Notes: generated from the letters alone by a model not told the origin. A stretch of DNA of 64,000 nt from Alteromonas macleodii (GCF_903772925.1 NZ_LR812090.1:488055-552054), one strand, 5' to 3'; shown: positions 34,122 to 43,343, numbered from the stretch's first letter. Numbers and translations are program-made.

Positions 34122-35192
34122 GTGAATACAGAAAACTTATCAGGTACTACGCGAGCATCACTAATTGACTCTGTGTTCAGTACGTTCCTTACATTTGTTC
34201 CTTTACTCGTTGCTATAGCATTGGTTGTAAGTACACTCGTTACTCTACATTACCTTTTGCTTGCTAAACAAAGCCACCTTACCAGCGAGCAGAAACTGCC
34301 CCGACAAGTTGGAATGTTAGTACTTACTATCATTGGTACAGTTGTTATAGCGATGACTCTTCCAGTAAGTGAAAGTACGCGAAATCAAGTTATCGCACTT
34401 ATCGGTGTACTTATTTCTGGTGTCATTGCTTTTTCATCTACCACAATGGTGGGTAGTTTGATGGCAGGAATAGTACTTAGGGTAAACCGCCCCTTTAGGG
34501 TCGGTGACTTCATAAAAGTAGAAGGTTATAGCGGGCGCGTTACTGAAATGGGCTTGCTTGATGTTGAAATTCAGACGGAGAGCAGAGAACTAATTGCTTT
34601 CGCCAACACGCTTATGGTGAGTTCGCCTGTTTCGGTCACGCGTGCTTCTGGTGCAATTGTTAGCGTGGATATTAGCTTAGGCTATGATATTCACCACAGT
34701 GTCATTGAAAAGCATCTACTTGCGGCTGCTGAAAATGCAAAGCTGGCAGAGCCTTTTGTACAGGTCATGGGGCTAGGCGATTTCTCTGTAAGCTATCGTA
34801 TTTCTGGGTTACTAACCGAAGTAAAGAGCTTGCTGAGCGCTCGTTCAAGGCTGCACAAAGCTGTACTTGATGCCTTACACGATTCTGATATTGAAATTGT
34901 TTCGCCTAGTTTCATGAACCAGCGTCCTCAGGCCGATGGTTTGAAAATGATTGCTAAATCTCCCAGCCAAACCACTAAAGAAGAAGCGTCTCCAGAAGAC
35001 GTGATTTTTGACAAGGCTGAAGAAGCGGAGCAAAAAGAAAAGAACAAAGAAATGTTAATGCAGACCATTGCCGATATTGATGCAAAAATCGCAGAGACCG
35101 ACAGTGAAAATAAAGACGAGCTAAAGCAACAAAAAGCCACAGCAGAAGCTAGACTTGCAACACTGGTAAAAACTAAAACAGAGGAGAGTTAG
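34122..35192 (+). CDS. MscS-family mechanosensitive channel
   Basis: 356 residues. Three hydrophobic segments (~20-45, 62-80, 88-120) precede the MscS beta domain with NRPFRVGDFIKVEGYSGRVTEMGLLDVEIQT. A cytoplasmic region follows, and residues ~295-356 form a Lys/Glu-rich coiled coil not found in E. coli MscS. The GTG start at 34122 has AAGGAA five bases upstream. A minimal ATGTGA start-stop overlaps it at 34120-34125. Releases solutes upon membrane tension. Follows the GH3 gene by 90 bp. Confidence 0.88.
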   Translation: MNTENLSGTTRASLIDSVFSTFLTFVPLLVAIALVVSTLVTLHYLLLAKQSHLTSEQKLPRQVGMLVLTIIGTVVIAMTLPVSESTRNQVIALIGVLISGVIAFSSTTMVGSLMAGIVLRVNRPFRVGDFIKVEGYSGRVTEMGLLDVEIQTESRELIAFANTLMVSSPVSVTRASGAIVSVDISLGYDIHHSVIEKHLLAAAENAKLAEPFVQVMGLGDFSVSYRISGLLTEVKSLLSARSRLHKAVLDALHDSDIEIVSPSFMNQRPQADGLKMIAKSPSQTTKEEASPEDVIFDKAEEAEQKEKNKEMLMQTIADIDAKIAETDSENKDELKQQKATAEARLATLVKTKTEES

Positions 35193-35339
35193 TTTTCACT
35201 AACTTTTTTTAGGACTTGTGATATAAGCCTTAAGGGCTAAGTAAGTATTTACTTTAATGTTAACCCTTTCAATGGTCGCTAATCGTGCCTCCCGATTTTG
35301 TCTATCTAACAGCTTGTTAAATTAGCAAGGCTACGTGAG

Positions 35340-36806
35340 TTATTCTTGACGTCGTTCGATGTCTTCATAAAGTAGATATGGCTTTCTTTTTTCTCTGAAC
35401 GCACTCAAACTCTTTTGCCAACTTTGGCGAATCTCAGCAGATGTTTTCCCGGTTTGGATTTGATTCCTTAGTGCATCAGTACCCGCCAATTTATCGAAAA
35501 ATTCTGGGCGTGTGAAAAATGTTTCTGTAGAACTTCCACTGGCGGTGGCAATACGGTTGTATTCAGAAAAGCGAGAATAGGCATTAATCAAGGTTTCTAT
35601 TTCCAATCCGCTAACTGGTGAACCTTCTCTATTCTGTAACTTAAGGCTTGAGTTTTCCAAGTCCATATATTCAGAGTCGATAAGATCAGCGCGGGTAAAA
35701 ACGTGAGCATTTAGTAAAGTGTTTTCATGTTTAGGGTAAGGCGCTGCACTATTTGCTTTTACCAGTATTTGAGATTCACCGAATTCGATATTAGGGTGAC
35801 CAACAAGCTGAAATGGGAAGTCAGTGCCACGGCCAATACTGACATCGCTTCCCTCGAAAAAGCATAGCGTGGGGTATAGCTGGATAGACAAATCGTTTGG
35901 TAAGTTAGGACTAGGTGCCACCGGCAGGGAATAGTGCGCAGTGCGTTCATAGTCCTCTACCGGCACTACGGTAAGTTTTGCTTGGTTGTAGTTAGTTGCC
36001 TCAATATCTAACCAGCGCTCTCCCACGATCATTTGAGCAAGTTCACCTAATGTCATGCCGTGCAAAACGGGAATAGGGTGCATGCCAATAAACGATGAAA
36101 ATGCTGGCTTTAGCACTGGGCCGTCGACATATCGGCCGTTAGGGTTTGGTCTATCTAGAACCACAACCTGAATGCCTTGGGCAAAAGCGGCTTCCATTAC
36201 ATAGTGCAACGTACTTAAATATGTGTAAAAACGTACGCCCACATCCTGAATATCGAAAACAATTATGTCGGTATTTTCCAGCATAGCCGTCGTGGGCTTT
36301 TTAGTTGCCCCGTAAAGCGAATGAATAGGTAAACCCGTTTTAGCATCAATATCGCTATTTACCTTTTCACCTGCGCCTTTATCCCCCCTAAATCCGTGCT
36401 CGGGTGACATAATACTTACTAGGTCAACATTACGTTGTAATAAGGCATCCACCAAATGCTGATAGGGTTGGTTTGCTTTTATCGTTCCTGAAGGACCAGT
36501 TATCTCGTTATTTCTAACCAAATCACCTCTAACTAAAGAGCTTTGGTTTACTACCAAACTAACTCGCTTACCTTCTAACAAAGGGAGGTATCTTGAATAG
36601 CGTTCAGCACCTACAGCAAGTTGATTGGCGTTTAAGTCTTCATTAGCCAGCCCACTTTGTTTTGCTTTTAAACTGTCACCATCAGTTGTATATACATGTG
36701 TAGATAAGCTGTTTTGCGCACATGAGGTCAAGAAGGAAAAACTGACCAGTAAGGTAAGCGCGATAATCAATGCGCTCTTTGTATGACGTGTAATATTTGT
36801 GCTCAT
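35340..36806 (-). CDS. namZ: DUF1343 exo-beta-N-acetylmuramidase NamZ-like lipoprotein
   Basis: 488 residues with a lipoprotein signal ending LTSC. The DUF1343 core has GKRVSLVVNQSSLV, IMSPEHGFRGDKGAGEKV, IVFDIQDVGVRFYTYLSTL and VLDRPNPNGRYVDGPVL. Bacillus subtilis NamZ of this family removes MurNAc from the non-reducing end of peptidoglycan fragments after NagZ has removed GlcNAc. It is the second gene of an operon with murQ, which handles MurNAc 6-phosphate; this supports the role strongly. Confidence 0.9.
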   Translation of the reverse strand: MSTNITRHTKSALIIALTLLVSFSFLTSCAQNSLSTHVYTTDGDSLKAKQSGLANEDLNANQLAVGAERYSRYLPLLEGKRVSLVVNQSSLVRGDLVRNNEITGPSGTIKANQPYQHLVDALLQRNVDLVSIMSPEHGFRGDKGAGEKVNSDIDAKTGLPIHSLYGATKKPTTAMLENTDIIVFDIQDVGVRFYTYLSTLHYVMEAAFAQGIQVVVLDRPNPNGRYVDGPVLKPAFSSFIGMHPIPVLHGMTLGELAQMIVGERWLDIEATNYNQAKLTVVPVEDYERTAHYSLPVAPSPNLPNDLSIQLYPTLCFFEGSDVSIGRGTDFPFQLVGHPNIEFGESQILVKANSAAPYPKHENTLLNAHVFTRADLIDSEYMDLENSSLKLQNREGSPVSGLEIETLINAYSRFSEYNRIATASGSSTETFFTRPEFFDKLAGTDALRNQIQTGKTSAEIRQSWQKSLSAFREKRKPYLLYEDIERRQE

Positions 36807-36862
36807 ATTGGCTAAACCTGAATCCCCTTATTGCAGTCCCTTATTGGAGAGAAGCGCCTTAG

Positions 36863-37858
36863 CTATTTACTTTCTACTACGGCTTTACGTAAGTAGCCAT
36901 CGTTAGCACTTAGCTGTGCGGCTGCCTGCTCTGCGGTTTGCCCTGTTAGTACCATTAGAATGGCGACCTTTGCTTTGTTGTTGCATGCACTAAGCGCTGC
37001 TAAAGCGGCATCTTCACTACAGTCGGTAGCCTGCATAACAATGCGAAGAGCACGAGCTTTTAGTTTTTCGTTAGTAGCATTCACATCTACCATCAAATTT
37101 TGGTAGGTTTTTCCCAGCTTAATCATAGCGCTGGTGCTAATCATATTAAGTACAAGCTTTTGTGCCGTACCCGACTTCATACGTGTACTGCCGGTAAGTG
37201 CTTCAGGGCCGACAACGGGGCATATGGCCGTGTCAGCATTTTCAAAAATAGCTGCGTTAGGGCTACAAGCAATTGCGCCGGTAAAGCAGCCAAGGGAACG
37301 GGCATATTCCAATGCTCCACTTACATAGGGCGTGCGACCGCTAGCTGAAATACCAATAACTGTATCGTTCTGCGTTAGTGATAAACTTTCAAGGTCAGTT
37401 CGACCTGAATTAAAATCGTCCTCTGCGCCTTCAACTGCGTGCTGAACGGCCTTCTCTCCGCCGGCTATTACACCCACAACCATTTCATCGGGTACACTAA
37501 AGGTAGGGCGACACTCAACTGCGTCAAGAATGCCCAGCCTACCGCTGGTACCTGCACCGATATAAATAAGTCTTCCGCCGTTTTTAATGCTGATAGTTGC
37601 GGCATCAACCGCTTTCGCTATTTGGGGTATTTGAAGTGCTACCGCGTTTGCGACTTTAGCATCCTCGGCGTTAAGGCGGGTAAGAATGCCTTGGGTACTT
37701 AACGTGTCTATATCCAAGGTATCGGGGTTTCTGCCTTCTGAGACGACTTTATTCAGTGATTTAGCTAATTCATTCACGGTGGGAGTATCAACTGCCGCTT
37801 TGTTTTTAATACGGGTGTTTGCGGGCAAATCTGAAGTAGAAGGGTTGTGCGAAGACAT
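36863..37858 (-). CDS. murQ: N-acetylmuramic acid 6-phosphate etherase
   Basis: 331 residues. Converts MurNAc 6-phosphate to GlcNAc 6-phosphate and D-lactate in the cytoplasm. SIS-domain features: GRLIYIGAGTSGRLGILDAVECRPTF (given here in shorter form as IGAGTSGRLGILDA), GISASGRTPYVSGAL and GPEALTGSTRMKSGTAQK. A UBA-like tail (TDCSEDAALAALSACNN) is typical of MurQ. First gene of the murQ-namZ operon, 56 bp apart. A MurNAc kinase or PTS transporter that would supply its substrate is not in the window. Confidence 0.96.
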   Translation of the reverse strand: MSSHNPSTSDLPANTRIKNKAAVDTPTVNELAKSLNKVVSEGRNPDTLDIDTLSTQGILTRLNAEDAKVANAVALQIPQIAKAVDAATISIKNGGRLIYIGAGTSGRLGILDAVECRPTFSVPDEMVVGVIAGGEKAVQHAVEGAEDDFNSGRTDLESLSLTQNDTVIGISASGRTPYVSGALEYARSLGCFTGAIACSPNAAIFENADTAICPVVGPEALTGSTRMKSGTAQKLVLNMISTSAMIKLGKTYQNLMVDVNATNEKLKARALRIVMQATDCSEDAALAALSACNNKAKVAILMVLTGQTAEQAAAQLSANDGYLRKAVVESK

Positions 37859-38046
37859 GATAAACCTTGAAGCGACGAAATGATTATAATAAGCGAGCGC
37901 AAAGCATAACGGTATTTTAAACCATAAGAAACCTTGCGTTAGACAGTCGTTTTTTCAATATTAATCCTGCGCCCTTAATGCGCTTCTCGTGGTACACTTC
38001 GGCTTTATATGTTTCCCCATTAAACATTTAAGGAACGTGTTTTTCA

Positions 38047-39123
38047 GTGAGCCGACAAACGCAAGCTATTATTCATGCTGACGCCATTTTACATAATTTC
38101 AAAGCCCTTGCCGCTTTAGCGCCATCAAGCCAATCTATGGCGGTGGTGAAAGCTGATGCCTATGGTCATGGAGCCGTAAATGTGGCGCGTATTCTTCAGC
38201 ATGTTTCTTCGCGTTTTGCTGTAGCTATTATCGAAGAAGCTATTGCCCTTCGCGATGCGGGAATTACCGCGCCAATTGTTGTTTTAGAAGGGGCTCATCA
38301 AGCAAAAGAGTGCCAAATGGCGTTTCAGCATAACTGCATTTTGGTTATGCATTGTGAAGAACAGCTTGCATGGCTAGAAAAATGCCCTGAACAACAACGC
38401 CCCCACATTTGGTTGAAAGTAGATAGCGGTATGCATCGCTTAGGCTTTGCGCTTTCAAAAATCGAAGAGATTACTGACAAATATCGACATCTATTAAGTG
38501 ATAACACGGTTATTGCTACACACTTTGCATGTGCCGATGATGTGGATAACAGTTTCACCCATACTCAAATGAGTGGGTTTAATCAGGTTGCTGAAAAGCT
38601 GGGCTTACCTACTAGCGTGGCTAACTCTCCGGCTACGGTAAATTGGCCGGCAAGTCGAAATGCATGGAACCGGTTGGGAGTGGGCGTTTACGGTGGTGCT
38701 GTTTCAACCTCGCAAAACATAGATGTTGAAATGTATCCAGCCATGACCCTTCGCTCAAGCGTACTGGCTGTGCGAACTATACCGGCAGGCGAGGGTATCG
38801 GGTACGGGCAAACCTGGGTGGCGAATAAAACCAGCAAAATTGCAACCGTAGGTATTGGTTATGCCGACGGCTACCCTAGGCATTGTAAAAACGGTACGCC
38901 AGTCTTGGTTAGGGGTAAGCGCGCTTATTTGGCTGGTCGCGTATCTATGGACATGATCACCATTGATGTGACCCATATCGACAACGTAGCTGTGGGCGAT
39001 GAAGTAGAGCTGTGGGGTCAGAATGTATCTATTCAGGAAGTTGCAGCCAATGCTGACACCATCGACTACGAATTAATGACGCGAGTTTCTCAACGTGTAC
39101 CGCGCATTGTGAAATACCTTTAG
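38047..39123 (+). CDS. alr: Alanine racemase
   Basis: 358 residues. Interconverts L- and D-alanine for peptidoglycan using PLP; the PLP lysine is in AVVKADAYGHGAV near residue 34. The catalytic Tyr of the opposite face is in GYADGYPRHCKNG. The GTG start at 38047 has AAGGAA about 11 bases upstream; MSRQTQAIIHADAI is a typical beginning. Divergent from murQ, adding D-Ala supply to this cell-wall group. Confidence 0.96.
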   Translation: MSRQTQAIIHADAILHNFKALAALAPSSQSMAVVKADAYGHGAVNVARILQHVSSRFAVAIIEEAIALRDAGITAPIVVLEGAHQAKECQMAFQHNCILVMHCEEQLAWLEKCPEQQRPHIWLKVDSGMHRLGFALSKIEEITDKYRHLLSDNTVIATHFACADDVDNSFTHTQMSGFNQVAEKLGLPTSVANSPATVNWPASRNAWNRLGVGVYGGAVSTSQNIDVEMYPAMTLRSSVLAVRTIPAGEGIGYGQTWVANKTSKIATVGIGYADGYPRHCKNGTPVLVRGKRAYLAGRVSMDMITIDVTHIDNVAVGDEVELWGQNVSIQEVAANADTIDYELMTRVSQRVPRIVKYL

Positions 39124-39160
39124 TTATCAACGCAATGCCAGTTTGAGTAATCTTTATACA

Positions 39161-39425
39161 ATACCAGTCCGCACAGATAATTACCCACTCAGCGAGAGTT
39201 AAAATGTTCGTAATCGCGGCGTGTTACCGCAGGTATAGTGGTTCTACATCAAGGTGACACAACAAAGAGTACGGGCATTTTAAACTCGCCCTTCGGGAAG
39301 GTCTGGCAAGCTTCCTAGCTACATTCTGGGAATTTGAAAGGGAACAGCCATTCCTGCATTCCCACGCTTTGCTAGGAAACTTGCCAGCGCCTTCTGAGTG
39401 GGCAATGATATGTGCGGATTGGTAT
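39161..39425. mobile_element. MITE-like element with 32 bp terminal inverted repeats
   Basis: The ends at 39161-39192 and 39394-39425 are inverted repeats matching at 28 of 32 positions, beginning ATACCA(G/A)TCCGCACA and ending CCCACTCAG. Inside, 39303-39319 and 39371-39387 form a second inverted pair (16 of 17). The 265 bp element holds no credible gene; the small frames that cross it are by-products of the palindromes. Size and structure fit a non-autonomous miniature element. A target-site duplication could not be defined with confidence. Confidence 0.72.
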
Positions 39426-39564
39426 AATTTAATAAAGCACTATTCATTAAAAGAATGAGACTTTTACCCCTAATTTGGGCTTTACTGTTGTAGCTTAGTG
39501 ATGGGATTGCGGCGAATATTTCGCCTCCAACTGTTCTGAGCATAAACTCATAAGTGAGGTTTGT

Positions 39565-39642
39565 ATGCGTACTTCGTTTTCTCGACCGAGAGTGAATCGT
39601 GGAGTAGTTAGTCGACCGTCAAGGCCTGTTCAAAAGAAGTAA
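39565..39642 (+). CDS. Probable 25-residue Arg-rich peptide
   Basis: ATG preceded by GTGAGGT at five bases, then 25 codons: MRTSFSRPRVNRGVV followed by SRPSRPVQKK and TAA. Eight of 25 residues are Arg or Lys, with repeated RP and SRP. A perfect 14-bp-stem terminator lies 45 bp after the stop, so this looks like a short transcription unit of its own in a 700 bp region with no other gene. I do not recognise the peptide; a nucleic-acid or ribosome-binding role would fit its charge but is inference. Confidence 0.55.
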   Translation: MRTSFSRPRVNRGVVSRPSRPVQKK

Positions 39643-39687
39643 TAGGTTTGTTGTAGGCGTCAAGGAATACAAATAAAAGATACAATA

Positions 39688-39721
39688 AAGCCCGGTTAGG
39701 TTTGCCTAACCGGGCTTTCTA
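39688..39721 (+). terminator. Strong intrinsic terminator after the small peptide gene
   Basis: Perfect 14 bp stem AAAGCCCGGTTAGG / CCTAACCGGGCTTT, four-base loop TTTG. The reverse strand also ends in a T-rich stretch, so it could stop transcription from the right as well. Confidence 0.9.
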
Positions 39722-39825
39722 TTAACTACTTATGTGCACCGTTAAGTACTTTCAGCTTGCCGGTATCTGTTTACACGCTTGAGCTTTTAAACGTAAACGC
39801 AAAACCATAAGAACTGACTACCAAC

Positions 39826-40539
39826 TTAGCCGTTTTGGGCGCGAAGCTCGCTGTCTATGCTGTTGTGCTCATTGCTATCCACACGCTTCGCGTCAGCCTT
39901 TTTTGATTCTGTTTTAGCCTTGTCTGAACTGTCTTCGCCGAGTACTGGGAAGTAACGCTCAGGTCTATGGTTAAGCGAAATTACCATATTTAAACAAAAC
40001 GCGGCGAGTATCGAGATAAGCACTAATGGCCACGAAATAAAAAACAGTGCGCTAAGCAATATGCAGCTATCTACAGTTAACTGAAAAGTCCCAGCTCTGA
40101 TATTAAAGCGTTGCTGTAAGTAAAAGGCCATAATACCAACGCCGCCTAGGCTAGAGCTGTGACGGAACATCATCAGCATGCCTACACCAATTAAAATTCC
40201 GCCAAATACCGCTGCGAAAAACGGGTTAACGTGGCTAATATCTACAAATGCCGGAATTTGCTCTGTTAACACTGAAACAGTGGTAACAGAGATAAACGTA
40301 TTGATGGTGAAACGTTTACTAATTTGCGTCCAAGCTAGAGTATAAAAAGGTAGGTTAATCAAAAAGAATAACAAGCCGAAGTCCATGTCGAAAGCATAGG
40401 TACCTAATAGCGCAAGACCTGCCGCGCCACCTACCATTAGGTCTTGAGACTGAAAAAGATATACGCCAAAAGCAACAAACAAGCCGGCGCTTATCAGGGC
40501 GAAAACATCCTCGATGACACTGTGTTTTGTTTTTTGCAT
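39826..40539 (-). CDS. YitT-family membrane protein
   Basis: 237 residues with five to six membrane segments and the YitT motifs FQSQDLMVGGAAGLALL, FFLINLPFYTLAWTQISKRF and FRHSSSLGGVGIMAFYLQQRF. A charged C-terminal tail (from about residue 200) follows. Function of the family is unknown; a transport role is often supposed. Stands alone. Confidence 0.87.
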   Translation of the reverse strand: MQKTKHSVIEDVFALISAGLFVAFGVYLFQSQDLMVGGAAGLALLGTYAFDMDFGLLFFLINLPFYTLAWTQISKRFTINTFISVTTVSVLTEQIPAFVDISHVNPFFAAVFGGILIGVGMLMMFRHSSSLGGVGIMAFYLQQRFNIRAGTFQLTVDSCILLSALFFISWPLVLISILAAFCLNMVISLNHRPERYFPVLGEDSSDKAKTESKKADAKRVDSNEHNSIDSELRAQNG

Positions 40540-40772
40540 AAAAAAGAGTTTGCGTTAAGAAGACACAGCGTAATTATACGTTTACAGCACATTCGGTGAC
40601 AGCAAGATGAAAAGTTAAGTCAGTACGATAAAAGTAAGAAGGTAAGTTTGCCTTTACGACTTTTAGCGCTTCGGTGAATAGGGTGTTGCGGCAATGTAAA
40701 CGCTGCACCAAGGTGGTTCAGTTTTATAACTTGAAAAGCGCAATGCGCTCTTAATATTTGTAGGCTGTATGA

Positions 40773-41084
40773 TTATTCAACAATAGAGAACACTACAATA
40801 TCTTGCTTATTAAATTCTACACTGCACTTCATGATTCCTAAGTGCAGTGGACTATATGCTTCAATTTTGCTGCCATTTGCTACAAACTCAGTATCCCACA
40901 ACAATAAGTCTGCGGTGTTAAGCTGGCGTTCAACGCTTTTTTTTGACACCCCTGGCGTAAAGTTGTCGCAAAGAATAATGACCTCACGTCTTGCTTCAAT
41001 CCAGTAAAAGGTAGTGGTGATCAACAGTGCTATCGCCGCTATTGCAACAACATCTGCAATAATAGAACGTTTCATGGCCTGCAC
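40773..41084 (-). CDS. Hypothetical single-pass membrane protein
   Basis: 103 residues: one N-terminal membrane anchor (IADVVAIAAIALLITTTFYWI) and a small exported domain. The GTG at 41084 has AGGAG about ten bases upstream; an ATG three codons later lacks one. I do not recognise the family. No partner is evident. Confidence 0.65.
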   Translation of the reverse strand: MQAMKRSIIADVVAIAAIALLITTTFYWIEARREVIILCDNFTPGVSKKSVERQLNTADLLLWDTEFVANGSKIEAYSPLHLGIMKCSVEFNKQDIVVFSIVE

Positions 41085-41172
41085 GTTTTACTTCTCCTCT
41101 ACGTCTTTACTGTGAATGATAAAACCTTGTGATACAAAATGCGCTATAAGCAAGGTGCACCTGTATAAAGTG

Positions 41173-41562
41173 CTATTCAGAGGTTTGGATCAAATCCCAC
41201 TTATTGCCAAACTTATCTTTAAAGATGGCTACCGTACCATAAACTTCTTCACGGGGAGTTTCTAAAAACACCACGCCTTTACTTTGCATTTCGTTAAAGT
41301 CGCGCCAAAAGTCATCGGTATTTAAAATTAAAAATACTTTGTCTGCGGCTTGGTTACCAATAAGCGCTAATTCAACGTCGTTTTTAGCTTGTGCTAGCAG
41401 CAAGCTGGCTGAACTGTTTGGCGGCGTTACTAACACAAAGCGCGAGTCTTCTCCGGTTGCTTTATCTTCAGTTAAGGTGAAATTTAAAACCGTTGTGAAG
41501 TACTCAATTGCGTTGTCGTAGTCGTCTACAAAGAAGGTAATCGCCGAAAGGTGTTGTCTCAT
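41173..41562 (-). CDS. VOC/glyoxalase-superfamily protein
   Basis: 129 residues of the short single-domain form: HLSAITFFVDDYDNAIEYFTTVLNF at the start, RFVLVTPPNSSASLLLAQ, and the closing FKDKFGNKWDLIQ. Resembles the YaeR/bleomycin-resistance-like subgroup. Substrate unknown. Lies between two unrelated single genes. Confidence 0.85.
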   Translation of the reverse strand: MRQHLSAITFFVDDYDNAIEYFTTVLNFTLTEDKATGEDSRFVLVTPPNSSASLLLAQAKNDVELALIGNQAADKVFLILNTDDFWRDFNEMQSKGVVFLETPREEVYGTVAIFKDKFGNKWDLIQTSE

Positions 41563-41607
41563 AAATGTAGTTCAGTTCAAATTGGTTAAGTGAACTCGGC
41601 ATACTAC

Positions 41608-41898
41608 CTAAAAGCTCACCGAGCTGAAATGCGGATTATCAGTTATTGCATGAAGTTGAGCGATTTCATTAAGGGCAATATTTTCTACATTACCGTTAAT
41701 GCGCATTTGTATACATTCTGTTGGCGCGTCACCGTGTTTATCTATAATTGTATTTAGTGCCTTGCCGTTTTTTAGTTCCCCACTTTTTAATACGGCGCTT
41801 ACCTCAAGTTTATACATGCAGGCTATTTCTATGTAGTCATAAAGCTGACAGGCTATATTCACAGGCTTTCCTATAGTTGCTTTTAAAGTGTTGCTCAA
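41608..41898 (-). CDS. rof: Rho-binding antiterminator (Rof/YaeO-like)
   Basis: 96 residues. The segment IACQLYDYIEIACMYKLEVSAVLK aligns by eye with E. coli Rof INCDDYDNLELACQHHLMLTLELK, followed by a Sm-like beta fold. Rof binds Rho and blocks its loading on RNA. E. coli Rof is 84 residues, so the length fits. The start is a TTG without a clear RBS and may be misplaced by a few codons. Its target rho lies 35 kb away in this window. Confidence 0.8.
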   Translation of the reverse strand: MSNTLKATIGKPVNIACQLYDYIEIACMYKLEVSAVLKSGELKNGKALNTIIDKHGDAPTECIQMRINGNVENIALNEIAQLHAITDNPHFSSVSF

Positions 41899-42205
41899 AT
41901 TTTAGATAAGCCCTGGCGTTCACGGCAAAAACTTCTTTATTTACCGTACATTCATTCCACTTCACTTTAAACATTCGACTGCCAATGTTTAAATGCCGCC
42001 GCCTATCGGGGCGGCGAAGTTTCTCAACTCAAATCACAGAAGTCAGACCTTAACAAATGATCTTTTTTTAAGGTTTGCTCAGTATTGTAAGTACTGAAGG
42101 ATTTATTTTGGTGCACGAAACTCCTAAGCGCTTAAACGCCCCTTTACTCATTAGAGGCAATTTTTAGCAAAGGGTTCCCGCCAAAAATTCAATACAGGAA
42201 CAGTA
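41899..42205. other. 307 bp intergenic region between rof and the porin gene
   Basis: No gene seen. A GC-rich hairpin (GCCGCC..GGCGGC) lies near 41995-42016 with no T run after it on the plus strand; it may be part of a leader or a weak terminator. The porin promoter must lie in the remaining ~190 bp, but I could not place it. Confidence 0.4.
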
Positions 42206-43324
42206 ATGAACAAGCTACTATCCGCATTTTCTTTAGTTTCAATTGCTACATGCGCTTCGAGCGGCGTAAAAGCCGACGAACTCCCCTTTAATTTAAGCGG
42301 TCACGTAAGGGTTAATTACGGACATCAAGATTGGCAAATTCCCGAGTTTAGAGATGGTTTTGAGTTCGAATCATTCAAACTTGGCGTATCCGGCGAGTCA
42401 GATCAGTTTAGCTATAAAGCAGAGTACCGCTGGTACGAAAATACCGATTTTGATACCGTTCGCTTCGCTGATCTTACTTATCATTTTGATGATCAAACCG
42501 AAATTACCGCAGGTATAACGCAAACCCCGTTTGGTCTACAGCCCTTTGCCAGTAACAACTTTTGGTTTTCAGTTAATTACTATCTTGGCTTCGAAGATGA
42601 CTACGATGCTGGGGTCAAAATCAATCACGACTGGGGTAAATGGGATTTTCAAGCCGCTTACTTTATGAATGATGAGTACAATGACGCAGCCGAATTTGGT
42701 CGTTACTCATTTGATGTAGCAGATGACGGGGAATACCGAAATAAAGAAGACGGGCAGTACAATCTACGTGCTAACTACTCTGCGAATTTTATTCGCGGTG
42801 CCACTACCGATATCGGCGTGTCGTATCAGTACGGTAACATTTTAAACTTAGATACATTAGACGATGGCGATATGAATGCTTATGCCGTTCATATGCGTCA
42901 CACTCAAGGTGACGTGAAAGTTGAGCTACAGTATATCGACTATGAATACGATTTAGCTGCACCTGAAGGGCAGGCTGATGACCGTATAGCGCTATCGTCT
43001 TTTACCTTTCCTTTCTTGGCGGCTGCTGACGGCAAAACTTATTCAGCAAACCTTGTGTACTCGGTGCCCTATAAGTTTACGCATATAGAGTCACTTACCT
43101 GCTATTCAGAATACAGTGTTGCCAAAGGCGAAGGAAATGAAGGGAAAAACTCTTCACAGTGGATAAATGGCTGTAGCTTTGGCTGGGATAAATTGTTTGT
43201 ATATGTAGATAGTATCCAAGGCAAAAACATGTGGTTTTCAGGCGGCCCTGGCGTAGGGCTAGACTTAGGCGGTAGACAAGAAACTACCCACAGGTTGAAC
43301 ATAAACCTTGGCATTTACTTCTAA
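42206..43324 (+). CDS. Outer-membrane porin-like beta-barrel
   Basis: 372 residues with a signal peptide (LLSAFSLVSIATCASSGVKA). Alternating amphipathic strands with aromatic girdles (FSYKAEYRWYENTD, DLTYHFDDQTEITAGITQ) and a final residue pattern ending in Phe (LNINLGIYF) show an outer-membrane barrel. The protein is acidic. It lies 19 bp upstream of a periplasmic binding protein gene, so the two may form an uptake route. Substrate unknown. Confidence 0.85.
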   Translation: MNKLLSAFSLVSIATCASSGVKADELPFNLSGHVRVNYGHQDWQIPEFRDGFEFESFKLGVSGESDQFSYKAEYRWYENTDFDTVRFADLTYHFDDQTEITAGITQTPFGLQPFASNNFWFSVNYYLGFEDDYDAGVKINHDWGKWDFQAAYFMNDEYNDAAEFGRYSFDVADDGEYRNKEDGQYNLRANYSANFIRGATTDIGVSYQYGNILNLDTLDDGDMNAYAVHMRHTQGDVKVELQYIDYEYDLAAPEGQADDRIALSSFTFPFLAAADGKTYSANLVYSVPYKFTHIESLTCYSEYSVAKGEGNEGKNSSQWINGCSFGWDKLFVYVDSIQGKNMWFSGGPGVGLDLGGRQETTHRLNINLGIYF

Positions 43325-43343
43325 TTAATAACAGGACTTTGAC

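Noticed and set aside
39319..39543. 74-codon minus-strand ORF
   Set aside because: It lies partly inside the MITE-like palindrome, has no RBS or recognisable family, and runs against the small peptide unit.
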